This document shows, piece after piece, positions 18,522 through 27,362 of a stretch of 64,000 bases of DNA. The stretch is from Flavobacterium degerlachei (lineage in GTDB: Bacteria > Bacteroidota > Bacteroidia > Flavobacteriales > Flavobacteriaceae): positions 124,001 to 188,000 of the forward strand of contig NZ_FNMV01000001.1 of assembly GCF_900106645.1 (NCBI RefSeq), read 5' to 3'. How positions within the stretch are numbered: position 1 is the first letter of the stretch; each line of letters opens with the position of its first letter. The notes under the pieces are model-generated. The model saw only the letters and a program-made list of their open reading frames with translations. It was not told the origin of the DNA and made no database searches. The position numbers and the translations under genes are program-made.

Positions 18522-21356
18522 TTACGGATTGATTGTCCAAGATGCAAAATATTGTTGCCCAATTAAACCAGCACCTAATACTTGAGCATATTCTTTACCA
18601 CCAATATTCGAAGCTCCAATTTTTAATGTCGATTTTAGTTTTGGAATTCCGTAATTGATTTGAGCATCAATTACAGTAGCAGCATCAATCATACCGTCTA
18701 CCATTGTAGATTGCCATAAATAATCACTATTCCATCTTCCACTTACGTTAAAACCAAAGTTTTTGAATAACTTTTCGTTTCCGAATGACGCTTTTACTCT
18801 ATGTTTAGGAGTGTTGAATCCAGCTTCAAAACTAGGATCCTTTTCTTGGTCAAACTTAAATTCAGCATAATTATAGTTAACACCTACTTCAAAGTCTCTA
18901 TATACTTTTTTAGAAAGACCTAGACCAAAACCAAGTGATTTAATCTCTACATCAGTATTAGTATACAATTGATACACTCTATAATCACCAGCTGAAAGTG
19001 CTGCTAATGTCTGGAATCCTGGATCTGCAGGGTTAGGAGTAGCACTCGGAGAGTCTTGTGTTGTTCCATAATAAGGCGCAATCACATTTAAATTTCCGAT
19101 AAAATCGTTGTAAATATTATAATATCCATTAACATCAACTGACACATCTTTTATAAATGAACGATACCCTAATTCAAATGCTTTAACTTGTTCTGGTTTT
19201 ACATAATCAACATTTGTTTTTCTCAACAAAGTCGCATTTCCCGTAGCACTAAACTGACCAACAGATGTTGCTGTATAAGAATTATTATAAGCATTTAAAC
19301 CATTTAAAACAACCGTGTTTGCCCCAAGTATAGCTTGACCAAAAGCAGAAATTGTACCACTTCCATCAATATCATTCCCTCTAACTTCAGAGAATCTTGT
19401 TAAATTATCAGGAGCTGAACCTAGCAACAGAGCACTACCTACATTAAAACCAATGTATTGATCTTGTGTTGATGGATTTCTGAAACCAGTTTGAAAAGAC
19501 CCTCTAAAATTATGTCTTCTACTCTCACCACCTGAATACACAAGAGAAACTCTTGGAGATATATTACCATCAAAATTCTGCGCTTTATCGTAACGAATAG
19601 ATCCTGTAAATTTCAAACGGTCGTCTATAAACTTCTTTGTAACCTGAGTATAAGCTCCATATTCATCATAGTTTATAGGTCCATCCTTATCCGTGTAAAT
19701 TCTACCATGTGAATTCAATTGATAAGCTCTATAAGAACCTCCAACTTGAATTTCAGCAAAGTCGATCAAATCTTTAAAGTTATAATTCGCATCTGAATGA
19801 TAAATTTTAGAATTATCAACCAATTTTGAACCAGTTAATACACTTGCTTCATTAGTCACTTTATCAAAAGCAGCTTTGAAAGCAGCGGTTCCAGGAATTA
19901 ATCTTCCTGTATCAGCAGTAGATCTTGCAATAACGTGTGCATTTTCTGGTGTCTGACCTGCCAGAGTAGCACCTATATAGGCCCCAGCGTATTCACCAAA
20001 CCAAGTTTTATCATCTTTCCAGACTCTATTTATATTAATACCTGTAAAAAGCATATCATACGAATTCCCCCCATCTTCTGTAGTAGTATATCCTCTCACA
20101 AAAAAGTTTTTACCTTTTATCTCTAACTTATGCTGCTGCATAAAAAAGTTATTCAAATAATACCTATTAGCACCTTGGTAAACTGCATTTCCCCAACCAA
20201 ATTTACTTTGCCAAATAACTTCTAAATCATTTGCAAAAGGCTTATAATGAACTGAAAAGTCGATTTTAGTATTACTCGCTTTATTGTCCGTTAAATCTAT
20301 CTCATTGTATCCAGTTCTACTCACATTAGTACTAGGTAGTAAGTTAACTGCCGAGGCTGGCACCAAACCCAACGCCGCTAAGGACGACCCAACTCCTTTT
20401 ATATTTGTAGTAACCTCATCACCATACACATTTATACCATCATAATTAATATTACTTCTATCTCTACCTTCGACAGTTTTGTCATCATAATTCGTCGCAT
20501 ACCAATCTGTACCTTTCATATAGGTAAAGTTTGCTTTTGCAGCTAATTTTGGACTAAAGGCATGAGCCATTCTAATCCCATAATCAACATAATCATTATT
20601 ACCTGCCGCTTTTTGACTTGTTTGTCCAAATTTCGCGTATGCAGTAATTCCCTGACTTGTAAACGGACTTTTACTATTCATAAATAGTATTCCATTAAAT
20701 GCATTTGCACCATATAAAGCAGAAGACGCACCAGGCAGTAGCTCTACACTTTGAACGTCAATTTCCGAGATTCCAATCATGTTTCCCAATACAAAATTTA
20801 ATAGAGGAGAAGCATTATCCATTCCGTCAACCAACTGCATAAAACGCGTATTCGCTACTGTTGCAAAACCACGTGTGTTAACTGATTTAAAAGACAAACT
20901 ACTTGTATTCATCTGAACTTCTTTCAAATTTTCCAACCCGTCATAAAAAGTAGCTGAAGCCGACTTTTTAATATCTGCTGTTCCCATTCTTTCAATGGTA
21001 ACAGGAGACTCCAAAACTCTTTCAGGAGTTCTAGATGCAGACACTACAATCTCATTAAGCAAGTTTTGTTCTTCTTTAAGAATAACATTAACTTTTTGAT
21101 TGTTTGATGTAATATTCACCCTTTTTGAAACAAAGCCTATACTCGTAACTTCAATCACATAAGGCACTTTTGTTGGCGAAACTAAAGTAAACTTTCCATC
21201 ACTGTCAGTAACCGTCCCTACGGCCTCCCCAACAATTTTAATATTAGCTCCAAAAATAGGCTGGTTGTCATTTTCAACAACTGTACCTGAAATTGAGTTT
21301 TGCGCAAAAGTTATGCTGCAAAAAAACAATGACAATAAAAGTAAATACATTCTCAT
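18522..21356 (-). CDS. TonB-dependent receptor with CarboxypepD-like N-terminal domain
   Basis: 944 residues. Signal peptide ends at FAQ (about 19). Residues 20-110 form a carboxypeptidase-regulatory-like beta domain (SISGTVVENDNQPIFGANI, VTDSDGKFTLVSP, IEVTSIGF). The plug (about 115-235) has NEIVVSASRTPERVLESPV, SVNTRGFATVANTRFMQLVDG and LLPGASSALYGANAFNGILF. The remainder is a barrel ending in YFASWTINP. An outer-membrane active importer; the substrate is not evident, but the partner SGNH esterase lipoprotein points to an ester-bearing or lipid-like nutrient. No SusD-like partner is present, which sets it apart from polysaccharide loci. A near-consensus -7 sequence lies just upstream (21380s). 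Confidence 0.88.
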   Translation of the reverse strand: MRMYLLLLSLFFCSITFAQNSISGTVVENDNQPIFGANIKIVGEAVGTVTDSDGKFTLVSPTKVPYVIEVTSIGFVSKRVNITSNNQKVNVILKEEQNLLNEIVVSASRTPERVLESPVTIERMGTADIKKSASATFYDGLENLKEVQMNTSSLSFKSVNTRGFATVANTRFMQLVDGMDNASPLLNFVLGNMIGISEIDVQSVELLPGASSALYGANAFNGILFMNSKSPFTSQGITAYAKFGQTSQKAAGNNDYVDYGIRMAHAFSPKLAAKANFTYMKGTDWYATNYDDKTVEGRDRSNINYDGINVYGDEVTTNIKGVGSSLAALGLVPASAVNLLPSTNVSRTGYNEIDLTDNKASNTKIDFSVHYKPFANDLEVIWQSKFGWGNAVYQGANRYYLNNFFMQQHKLEIKGKNFFVRGYTTTEDGGNSYDMLFTGININRVWKDDKTWFGEYAGAYIGATLAGQTPENAHVIARSTADTGRLIPGTAAFKAAFDKVTNEASVLTGSKLVDNSKIYHSDANYNFKDLIDFAEIQVGGSYRAYQLNSHGRIYTDKDGPINYDEYGAYTQVTKKFIDDRLKFTGSIRYDKAQNFDGNISPRVSLVYSGGESRRHNFRGSFQTGFRNPSTQDQYIGFNVGSALLLGSAPDNLTRFSEVRGNDIDGSGTISAFGQAILGANTVVLNGLNAYNNSYTATSVGQFSATGNATLLRKTNVDYVKPEQVKAFELGYRSFIKDVSVDVNGYYNIYNDFIGNLNVIAPYYGTTQDSPSATPNPADPGFQTLAALSAGDYRVYQLYTNTDVEIKSLGFGLGLSKKVYRDFEVGVNYNYAEFKFDQEKDPSFEAGFNTPKHRVKASFGNEKLFKNFGFNVSGRWNSDYLWQSTMVDGMIDAATVIDAQINYGIPKLKSTLKIGASNIGGKEYAQVLGAGLIGQQYFASWTINP

Positions 21357-21658
21357 TTGGTTGAATTTTATAGATTTATGTTGCCAAAGTACAATTATTT
21401 TTAATATTAATAAAAAAACGTTAAAAATAATTCCTTATTGTCAACGTTTTACTCCCATTTTAACACAATTACAGTAATATGATTTTTATACTAATCTCTG
21501 TATATATGTTAAAATGATGCAATATACTATGCGTACATACTATTTTTAAGAAATATTTATCTTTATCACAAAAATGATACATTTCCTTTATTTTTATCCA
21601 AAAAAAAAAGCGAGATACTAAATCTCGCTTTTTTTTAAAATATTATCAAAACAACCGT
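21357..21658. other. 302-bp gap: receptor promoter region and glmS terminator
   Basis: The left half holds the presumptive promoter of the TonB receptor (a near match to the -7 box in the minus strand sequence TGTACTTTGG). The right half holds the glmS terminator hairpin. Nothing else is seen. Confidence 0.5.
21610..21628 (-). terminator. glmS operon terminator
   Basis: GCGAGAT-ACTAA-ATCTCGC flanked by A and T runs of eight or more, active in either direction. Confidence 0.88.
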
Positions 21659-23506
21659 TTATTCCACTGTAACCGATTTTGCCAAATTTCTAGGCTGATC
21701 TACATTACACCCTCTTAAAACAGCAATATGATATGACAAAAGTTGTAACGGGATTGTCGTTATTAATGGCGACAAAGCATCCGATGTTTCAGGAATCTCT
21801 ATAACATAATCAGCTAATTCACGAACTTGCGTATCGCCTTTAGTCACTACTGCTATAATTCTTCCACTTCTTGATTTAATTTCCTGAATATTACTTACTA
21901 TTTTATCATAATGTCCTTGTTTAGGAGCGATAACAACAACTGGCATTTGCTCATCTATCAAAGCGATTGGACCGTGTTTCATTTCAGCTGCAGGATAACC
22001 TTCAGCATGTATGTATGATATCTCTTTTAGTTTTAAAGCCCCTTCAAGAGCAACTGGAAAATTATAACCCCTTCCTAAGTACAAACAGTTAGGCGCATCT
22101 TTAAACGTTTCAGCAATTTCCTTTGCCTTATCATTAGTTTCCAAAGCTTCTCTAACTTTCTCTGGTATTAATTCCAATTCTTGTAAATACATATGAAAAT
22201 CTGATTGCGACAATGTCCCTTTAGCTTTTGCCAAACGAAGCGCAATCATCGTTAATACCGTAATTTGGGTAGTAAATGCTTTAGTAGAAGCAACACCAAT
22301 TTCAGGACCAGCATGTGTATAAGCACCTGCATGCGTTTCTCTTGAGATAGAAGAACCCACAACATTACAAACCCCAAACACGAAAGCACCTTGTTCTTTA
22401 GCCAACTTAATTGCGGCCATAGTATCAGCCGTTTCTCCAGATTGAGATATAGCAATAACAACATCCTTACTGTTGATTATCGGATTTCTATATCTAAATT
22501 CAGATGCGTATTCTACTTCAACAGAAATCCTTGCAAATTCCTCAAAAATATATTCAGCAACTAAACCTGCATGCCACGATGTACCACAAGCAACTATGAT
22601 AATCCTATCTGCATTTAAGAATTTTTCCAAATTATCTTCAACTCCGGCCATTTGAATAATACCTTCATTTGCATGTAATCTACCTCTGTAAGTATCTTTA
22701 ATAACACTTGGTTGCTCATAGATCTCTTTCAACATAAAATGATCGTAACCTCCTTTTTCAATTTGCTCCAAATTCATCTGAAGCTCTTGAATAATTGGAT
22801 TAACTAAAGAATCATCTTTAATCTTGCGCACTTTCATCTCTTTGTGCAACCTAATAACAGCCATCTCACCATCTTCTAAATACACTGCATTTGAAGTATA
22901 TTCAATAAAAGGAGAAGCATCTGAGGCAATAAAATACTCACCTTCACCTATACCAATTGCCAATGGACTTCCTAAGCGTGCAGCCACAATTTCATCTGGA
23001 TTCTTTTTATCAAAAACTGCAATTGCATATGCCCCTACAACTTGGTTAAGTGCAATTTGAACTGCCTTACCCAACTTTATATTTTCTTTTTTCTGCACTT
23101 CTTCAATAAGATTTACAAGCACCTCAGTATCTGTATCTGAATGAAACACATAACCTCTTTTTATCAATTCTACTTTTAAAGGAGCATAATTCTCAATGAT
23201 ACCATTATGAATTATTACTAAATCTCCAGAATTAGAAAGATGTGGATGAGAGTTCACATCATTAGGAACACCATGTGTCGCCCAACGTGTATGACCAATT
23301 CCTATCGTCCCGTTAGTAGTAATTTCCTTAGAAGCTCTTTCTTCTAGGTCAGCAACTTTACCCTTAGTCTTACTAAGTTTTATAGATTCACCATCATAAA
23401 TCATTACCCCGGCACTATCATAACCTCTATATTCAAGTCTTTTTAATCCTTTTATAACAATAGGATAAGCCTCTCTATAACCTATATATCCAACAATTCC
23501 ACACAT
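21659..23506 (-). CDS. glmS: Glutamine--fructose-6-phosphate aminotransferase
   Basis: 615 residues, standard length. Makes glucosamine-6-phosphate from fructose-6-phosphate and glutamine, the entry to peptidoglycan and LPS amino sugars. The N-terminal glutaminase begins MCGIVGYIGYR with Cys2 as nucleophile, followed by RLEYRGYDSAGV, GHTRWATHGVPN and SDTDTEVL. Two SIS isomerase domains follow (ACGTSWHAGLVAEY, ISQSGETADTMAAI, LGRGYNFPVALEGALKLKEI, HAEGYPAAEMKHGPIALI) ending in the typical PRNLAKSVTVE. Last gene of an operon with DUF4270 (7 bp upstream) and a starch-synthase-like gene; all three bear on sugars and envelope. No glmS ribozyme is expected or seen in this phylum. Confidence 0.97.
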   Translation of the reverse strand: MCGIVGYIGYREAYPIVIKGLKRLEYRGYDSAGVMIYDGESIKLSKTKGKVADLEERASKEITTNGTIGIGHTRWATHGVPNDVNSHPHLSNSGDLVIIHNGIIENYAPLKVELIKRGYVFHSDTDTEVLVNLIEEVQKKENIKLGKAVQIALNQVVGAYAIAVFDKKNPDEIVAARLGSPLAIGIGEGEYFIASDASPFIEYTSNAVYLEDGEMAVIRLHKEMKVRKIKDDSLVNPIIQELQMNLEQIEKGGYDHFMLKEIYEQPSVIKDTYRGRLHANEGIIQMAGVEDNLEKFLNADRIIIVACGTSWHAGLVAEYIFEEFARISVEVEYASEFRYRNPIINSKDVVIAISQSGETADTMAAIKLAKEQGAFVFGVCNVVGSSISRETHAGAYTHAGPEIGVASTKAFTTQITVLTMIALRLAKAKGTLSQSDFHMYLQELELIPEKVREALETNDKAKEIAETFKDAPNCLYLGRGYNFPVALEGALKLKEISYIHAEGYPAAEMKHGPIALIDEQMPVVVIAPKQGHYDKIVSNIQEIKSRSGRIIAVVTKGDTQVRELADYVIEIPETSDALSPLITTIPLQLLSYHIAVLRGCNVDQPRNLAKSVTVE

Positions 23507-23513
23507 ATTTTTA

Positions 23514-25100
23514 TTAATTAGGTTTAGTATAATAAATCTCCAACTTCAATCTTTTATCTACTGGAACAGTAGACTTACCTCCATATAAAACAGTCCCTAA
23601 AGGACTCATAACTGAAGCTTTTGGAGCTTGAGATATTGAAGATGTTGCCGTTCTTAATTTAGATGATGTTGTGGTATTTATATCTTCTGTGACAACAACT
23701 CCTAACTTAACATTAGTTGAGTCAGCATTTTTAATAAGGTTTCTTACTTGATTCGTAATTCTTATCTTATAAATTCCATCTGCTGTATTTTCTTTATTTA
23801 AAATACCTCCATATACTAATTTACCGTTTTTCGCATCCGTACCTGTCGTAGCGTCTACCGCATAATCATATACTACTCTGCTATTATTTAAATCATATAA
23901 GTAAATACGTTTTGGTTCATACGCACTTCCCATTGCACTTGCATCTACATGAAAAACAAGATTAGCCTCATTAATCAACCACCCATTATTTCTAATAGTT
24001 TCTAGCTCATCAGCAACACCATTGTTATCAGCATCTGCACCAAATAGCTCAAGAATTGACATAGAACCTTCTCCTCCTTTTAGATATAATTTTTCATCTC
24101 CAAGAGTCTTATTAATATTGCTGGAAGTCGTTGCGTTTGTATAAGACGTATTCGCATTACTTTGCTCTAATAAACTAACGGTATTTCCTGTCAGATTAAG
24201 CACAATAGAATTATCAATTCTTGTTTTATCTGAATCTGAAGTATCTTCTTTGAATTTTACCGTGATTTTCCCTTTCTTAAAATCTAATTGCGCCAACGCA
24301 CCTGCACTTGTCCCTGATTTCTCAACTTTGAAATACAATCCTCTAAAATATTCTTTAAAAACATCATTTGAAGACAACTTCCCTGCGGCAGCACCATCAA
24401 TGATTTTTGTTTTAAAAAAACTTGAATTTAAAGTCAATCGCATTCCAGGAGCTGTTCGTGTAACTACATCCTTACCATCCGTTGTCGTAGTTTCTTTATA
24501 CTCAGCAGCGTCAAAGAAAAACGAATCGTTCTGAGAAACAATACTGCTATTATTCAATCGACTTCCTACTTTAGCACCATCAAAATCTGCATTTTGATCT
24601 GTAAAATATTTTTGCGCTTCTTGAAAACCACCAACAGGATCCAAGTCTCTCATAAAGTAACCTGACTCATATACACTTAACTTAATTTTAGCATCACTTG
24701 CCCCATATATAGAATCTAACTCATACACATGGTCTCCCTCTGTATCCGTAGACACTAAGGTACTAAAATAAGGAATCGTCAATGTTACACTTACGATCTC
24801 AGGGTTATTCCCTATTACAGGACTTGTAGACTCTAATGTCAACTGAGTTGCAAAATTCGCTGTTGTTGTACCAAATGCGGGGTTATCAAGAATCCCTAAA
24901 GAATTAATCGCAAGATTGTTAGATTGTATTGGCCCAATCTTTTGATTATAAGCTAACACACTTGACGTATATTTAGCAAAATCAAAATGATTATCTCCAA
25001 TCAAACCATCTCCAATTGAATTATAATCTTTATCACAGGAATATAAAAAAACGACACAAGCAACTATAAGAATTTTCTTAAAAAAAGAATTATTGTACAT
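23514..25100 (-). CDS. DUF4270 family lipoprotein
   Basis: 528 residues with a lipoprotein signal (FFKKILIVACVVFLYSC, Cys about 22). The body is beta-rich, with repeated SLGILDNPAFGTTTANFATQ and EIVSVTLTIPYFST motifs that I recognise as DUF4270, a Bacteroidota-only family of cell-surface or periplasmic lipoproteins of unknown role. It lies 21 bp after the starch-synthase-like gene and 7 bp before glmS, so the three are one operon. This gene order recurs, to my memory, in other flavobacteria, which suggests a housekeeping envelope role. Confidence 0.85.
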   Translation of the reverse strand: MYNNSFFKKILIVACVVFLYSCDKDYNSIGDGLIGDNHFDFAKYTSSVLAYNQKIGPIQSNNLAINSLGILDNPAFGTTTANFATQLTLESTSPVIGNNPEIVSVTLTIPYFSTLVSTDTEGDHVYELDSIYGASDAKIKLSVYESGYFMRDLDPVGGFQEAQKYFTDQNADFDGAKVGSRLNNSSIVSQNDSFFFDAAEYKETTTTDGKDVVTRTAPGMRLTLNSSFFKTKIIDGAAAGKLSSNDVFKEYFRGLYFKVEKSGTSAGALAQLDFKKGKITVKFKEDTSDSDKTRIDNSIVLNLTGNTVSLLEQSNANTSYTNATTSSNINKTLGDEKLYLKGGEGSMSILELFGADADNNGVADELETIRNNGWLINEANLVFHVDASAMGSAYEPKRIYLYDLNNSRVVYDYAVDATTGTDAKNGKLVYGGILNKENTADGIYKIRITNQVRNLIKNADSTNVKLGVVVTEDINTTTSSKLRTATSSISQAPKASVMSPLGTVLYGGKSTVPVDKRLKLEIYYTKPN

Positions 25101-25121
25101 ATTAGATAATAAAAGTTTAAA

Positions 25122-25928
25122 TTACAGAACCTCGTTATTGTAAAAATTGCTATAAGCTTCCGCAAATGCATCTTTGGGCACGAAAGGTAAAAAAGGTTTT
25201 CCTGAAGATTCTATAAATTTTGTTAAACTTGGAGACAAGCTATCTGAAGCAATAATAACAGCATCCGAATGTTGGATAGACGTTTTTATAATATTTTCAT
25301 AATCAGGTGTTTTTAAGTCAGCTATAGCCTCGGCAGGTATCCCATCCAATATTATCTTATTAACCATTTCAGGATCTAAAGCACCTTCAAAAGATTGACT
25401 GTACACCGAAGTGACAATTTTAGTATCTGAAAATAATGCTTCATTTTTATAATAGTGTTTCATGTAAATAGGCAACATTGCCGCCATCCAACCATGAACA
25501 TGTATGATATCTGGAACCCAATTCAATTTCTTAACGGTTTCAACAACTCCCTTTGCAAAGAAAATCGCGCGCTCGTCATTATCAGGATACATCACCCCTT
25601 CCTCATCTGCAAAAGTTGCTTTCCTTTTGAAATACTCATCGTTGTCAATAAAGTAAACTTGAATTCTTTCTTTAGGAATGGACGCCACCTTAATAATCAA
25701 TGGCATATCTAAGTCATTTACTACCAAATTCATCCCTGAAAGTCTAATCACCTCATGTAATTGGTGTCTTCTCTCATTTATATTCCCATATCTAGGCATA
25801 AAAATCCTAATCTGTCCACCTTGATCATTAACCATCTTTGGCACATCGTAAGACATTAAAGAAACCTCGTTTTCAGCTAAATAGGGCACCACTTCAGATG
25901 ATACGTATAATATCCTCTTATCTTTCAT
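25122..25928 (-). CDS. Glycogen/starch synthase-like protein, N-terminal GT5 domain only
   Basis: 268 residues matching only the N-terminal Rossmann half of GT5 glycogen synthases: RILYVSSEVVPYLAENEVS, where the ADP-glucose-binding KTGGL is changed to ENEVSL; GQIRIFMPRYGNINERR; WVPDIIHVHGWMAAMLP; DAVIIASDSL. Full GlgA is about 480 residues and its C-terminal half, which holds most nucleotide-sugar contacts, is missing with no frame debris downstream. Such short forms are, to my knowledge, conserved in Flavobacteriia. Synthase activity is doubtful; it may be a regulatory or divergent glycosyltransferase. It leads the operon with DUF4270 and glmS, and is divergent from panC. Confidence 0.82.
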   Translation of the reverse strand: MKDKRILYVSSEVVPYLAENEVSLMSYDVPKMVNDQGGQIRIFMPRYGNINERRHQLHEVIRLSGMNLVVNDLDMPLIIKVASIPKERIQVYFIDNDEYFKRKATFADEEGVMYPDNDERAIFFAKGVVETVKKLNWVPDIIHVHGWMAAMLPIYMKHYYKNEALFSDTKIVTSVYSQSFEGALDPEMVNKIILDGIPAEAIADLKTPDYENIIKTSIQHSDAVIIASDSLSPSLTKFIESSGKPFLPFVPKDAFAEAYSNFYNNEVL

Positions 25929-25966
25929 ATTGTAATTTGCTTAATTTATTGGTAATAAAAACCACG

Positions 25967-25974
25967 CAAAATTA
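25967..25974 (-). promoter_or_regulatory. -7 box of the starch synthase-like / DUF4270 / glmS operon
   Basis: Minus strand TAATTTTG, a perfect TAnnTTTG, 38 bp before the start codon. No TTG is seen at -33. Confidence 0.55.
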
Positions 25975-26005
25975 CAAAAATTTATGCAGTTATTAACTAA
26001 TATAT

Positions 26006-26013
26006 TATGTTTG
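26006..26013 (+). promoter_or_regulatory. -7 box of panCD
   Basis: TATGTTTG is a perfect TAnnTTTG box. The upstream in-frame ATG at 26007 lies inside it, so translation must start downstream, at 26037. Confidence 0.65.
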
Positions 26014-26036
26014 CAGTTAATTTTAATAAAACAACC

Positions 26037-26885
26037 ATGCATATTTTCAATGGAAAAGAAGCTTTGATGGACTATTTGAAATCTATTAAGACTCCTTATT
26101 CCACTATTGGTTTCGTTCCCACTATGGGCGCACTACATCAAGGACACTTATCATTGATGCAACAATCATTGGCTGAGAACGAAAATACAGTGGTTAGTAT
26201 TTTTGTGAACCCCACTCAATTTAACAACCCTGAAGACTTGTCAAAATACCCACGAACAATGGAAGCTGATATCGCAAAAATATCAGGTTTAAGTTCTGAA
26301 ATAATTTTGTACGCCCCATCTACTGAAGATGTATATGAAGGAAAAATCTTGTCAGAGGAGTTTGATTTTGAAGGATTAGAAAACCAAATGGAAGGAAAAT
26401 TCAGACCTGGTCATTTTAACGGAGTTGGAACTATCGTAAAAAGGTTGTTTGAAATTGTAAGTCCAACTAATGCCTATTTTGGAGAGAAAGATTTCCAACA
26501 ATTGCAAATAGTAAAAAAGATGGTCGAAAAAAACAACATGGCAGTTAATGTTGTTGGTTGCCCCATTTACAGAGAATCTAACGGTCTTGCCATGAGTTCT
26601 AGAAATGAACGACTTTCAGAGCAGCAAAGAACTGATAGTGCCATAATATTCAAAACCTTAAATGGCGCTAAAGAAAAATTCAAAAATAATAGTGCTAAAT
26701 CCGTTACAGAATGGGTCGAAAAACTATTCAAAAAAAATACATCCTTTGAATTAGAATACTTTCAAATCGCTGACGAAACGGCATTATTGCCTTGCGAAAG
26801 AAAAAATAAAACCAAAAATTATCGTGCATTTATAGCAGTTATTATCAATAATATTCGATTGATTGACACCATTTCATTAAATTAA
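26037..26885 (+). CDS. panC: Pantothenate synthetase
   Basis: 282 residues from the ATG at 26037 ([10 protein letters not shown]); an ATG at 26007 is in frame but falls in the promoter box. The enzyme joins pantoate and beta-alanine with ATP. HIGH-type motif in [16 protein letters not shown], the [17 protein letters not shown] segment, [32 protein letters not shown] and [13 protein letters not shown] are all intact. Ends 14 bp before panD, forming a short CoA-precursor operon that supplies beta-alanine (PanD) and pantothenate (PanC). Confidence 0.95.
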   Translation: MHIFNGKEALMDYLKSIKTPYSTIGFVPTMGALHQGHLSLMQQSLAENENTVVSIFVNPTQFNNPEDLSKYPRTMEADIAKISGLSSEIILYAPSTEDVYEGKILSEEFDFEGLENQMEGKFRPGHFNGVGTIVKRLFEIVSPTNAYFGEKDFQQLQIVKKMVEKNNMAVNVVGCPIYRESNGLAMSSRNERLSEQQRTDSAIIFKTLNGAKEKFKNNSAKSVTEWVEKLFKKNTSFELEYFQIADETALLPCERKNKTKNYRAFIAVIINNIRLIDTISLN

Positions 26886-26899
26886 TTTACTTTTGTAGC

Positions 26900-27250
26900 A
26901 TGCAAATTCAAGTACTAAAATCAAAAATCCATCGGGTAAAAGTTACTGGAGCCGATTTAAATTATATCGGTAGTATTACCATAGACGAAACACTATTGGA
27001 GGCTTCAAACATCATTGAAGGAGAAAAAGTTTCAATCGTCAACATCAATAATGGCGAACGTTTTGAAACTTATGCCATCAAAGGCGAGAGAAATTCAGGC
27101 GAAATAACACTTAATGGACCTGCCGCAAGAAGAGTTCAGAAAGATGACATCATCATTATTATTTCTTATGCTACTTTGGAATTTGAAGAAGCTAAAACTT
27201 TCAAGCCTTGGATTATTTTTCCAAATGAGAAAGACAATTCCTTAACATAA
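26900..27250 (+). CDS. panD: Aspartate 1-decarboxylase
   Basis: 116 residues, typical of the pyruvoyl enzyme that turns aspartate into beta-alanine. The self-cleavage site is Gly24-Ser25 ([12 protein letters not shown]); Ser25 becomes the pyruvoyl group. [20 protein letters not shown] is the conserved C-terminal half. No panZ-like factor is near. Paired with panC and ended by a strong terminator. Confidence 0.95.
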   Translation: MQIQVLKSKIHRVKVTGADLNYIGSITIDETLLEASNIIEGEKVSIVNINNGERFETYAIKGERNSGEITLNGPAARRVQKDDIIIIISYATLEFEEAKTFKPWIIFPNEKDNSLT

Positions 27251-27297
27251 TTAAAATTAGTTCGAAAATAAATGTAATTTTAGTATTACAATCCAAA

Positions 27298-27324
27298 AGA
27301 CAATAGCCATCATACCTATTGTCT
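27298..27324 (+). terminator. panCD terminator
   Basis: AGACAATAG-CCATCATAC-CTATTGTCT followed by a T run. Confidence 0.88.
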
Positions 27325-27362
27325 TTTTTTATTCTAATTTAAACAAAACAGTAACTCTTCCT

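Noticed and set aside
18488..18562. Longer start for the SGNH lipoprotein at 18562
   Set aside because: It would overlap the TonB receptor gene and place the lipoprotein signal 25 residues inside the protein.
26007..26036. Upstream ATG for panC
   Set aside because: It lies inside the perfect TATGTTTG promoter box and could not be transcribed from it.
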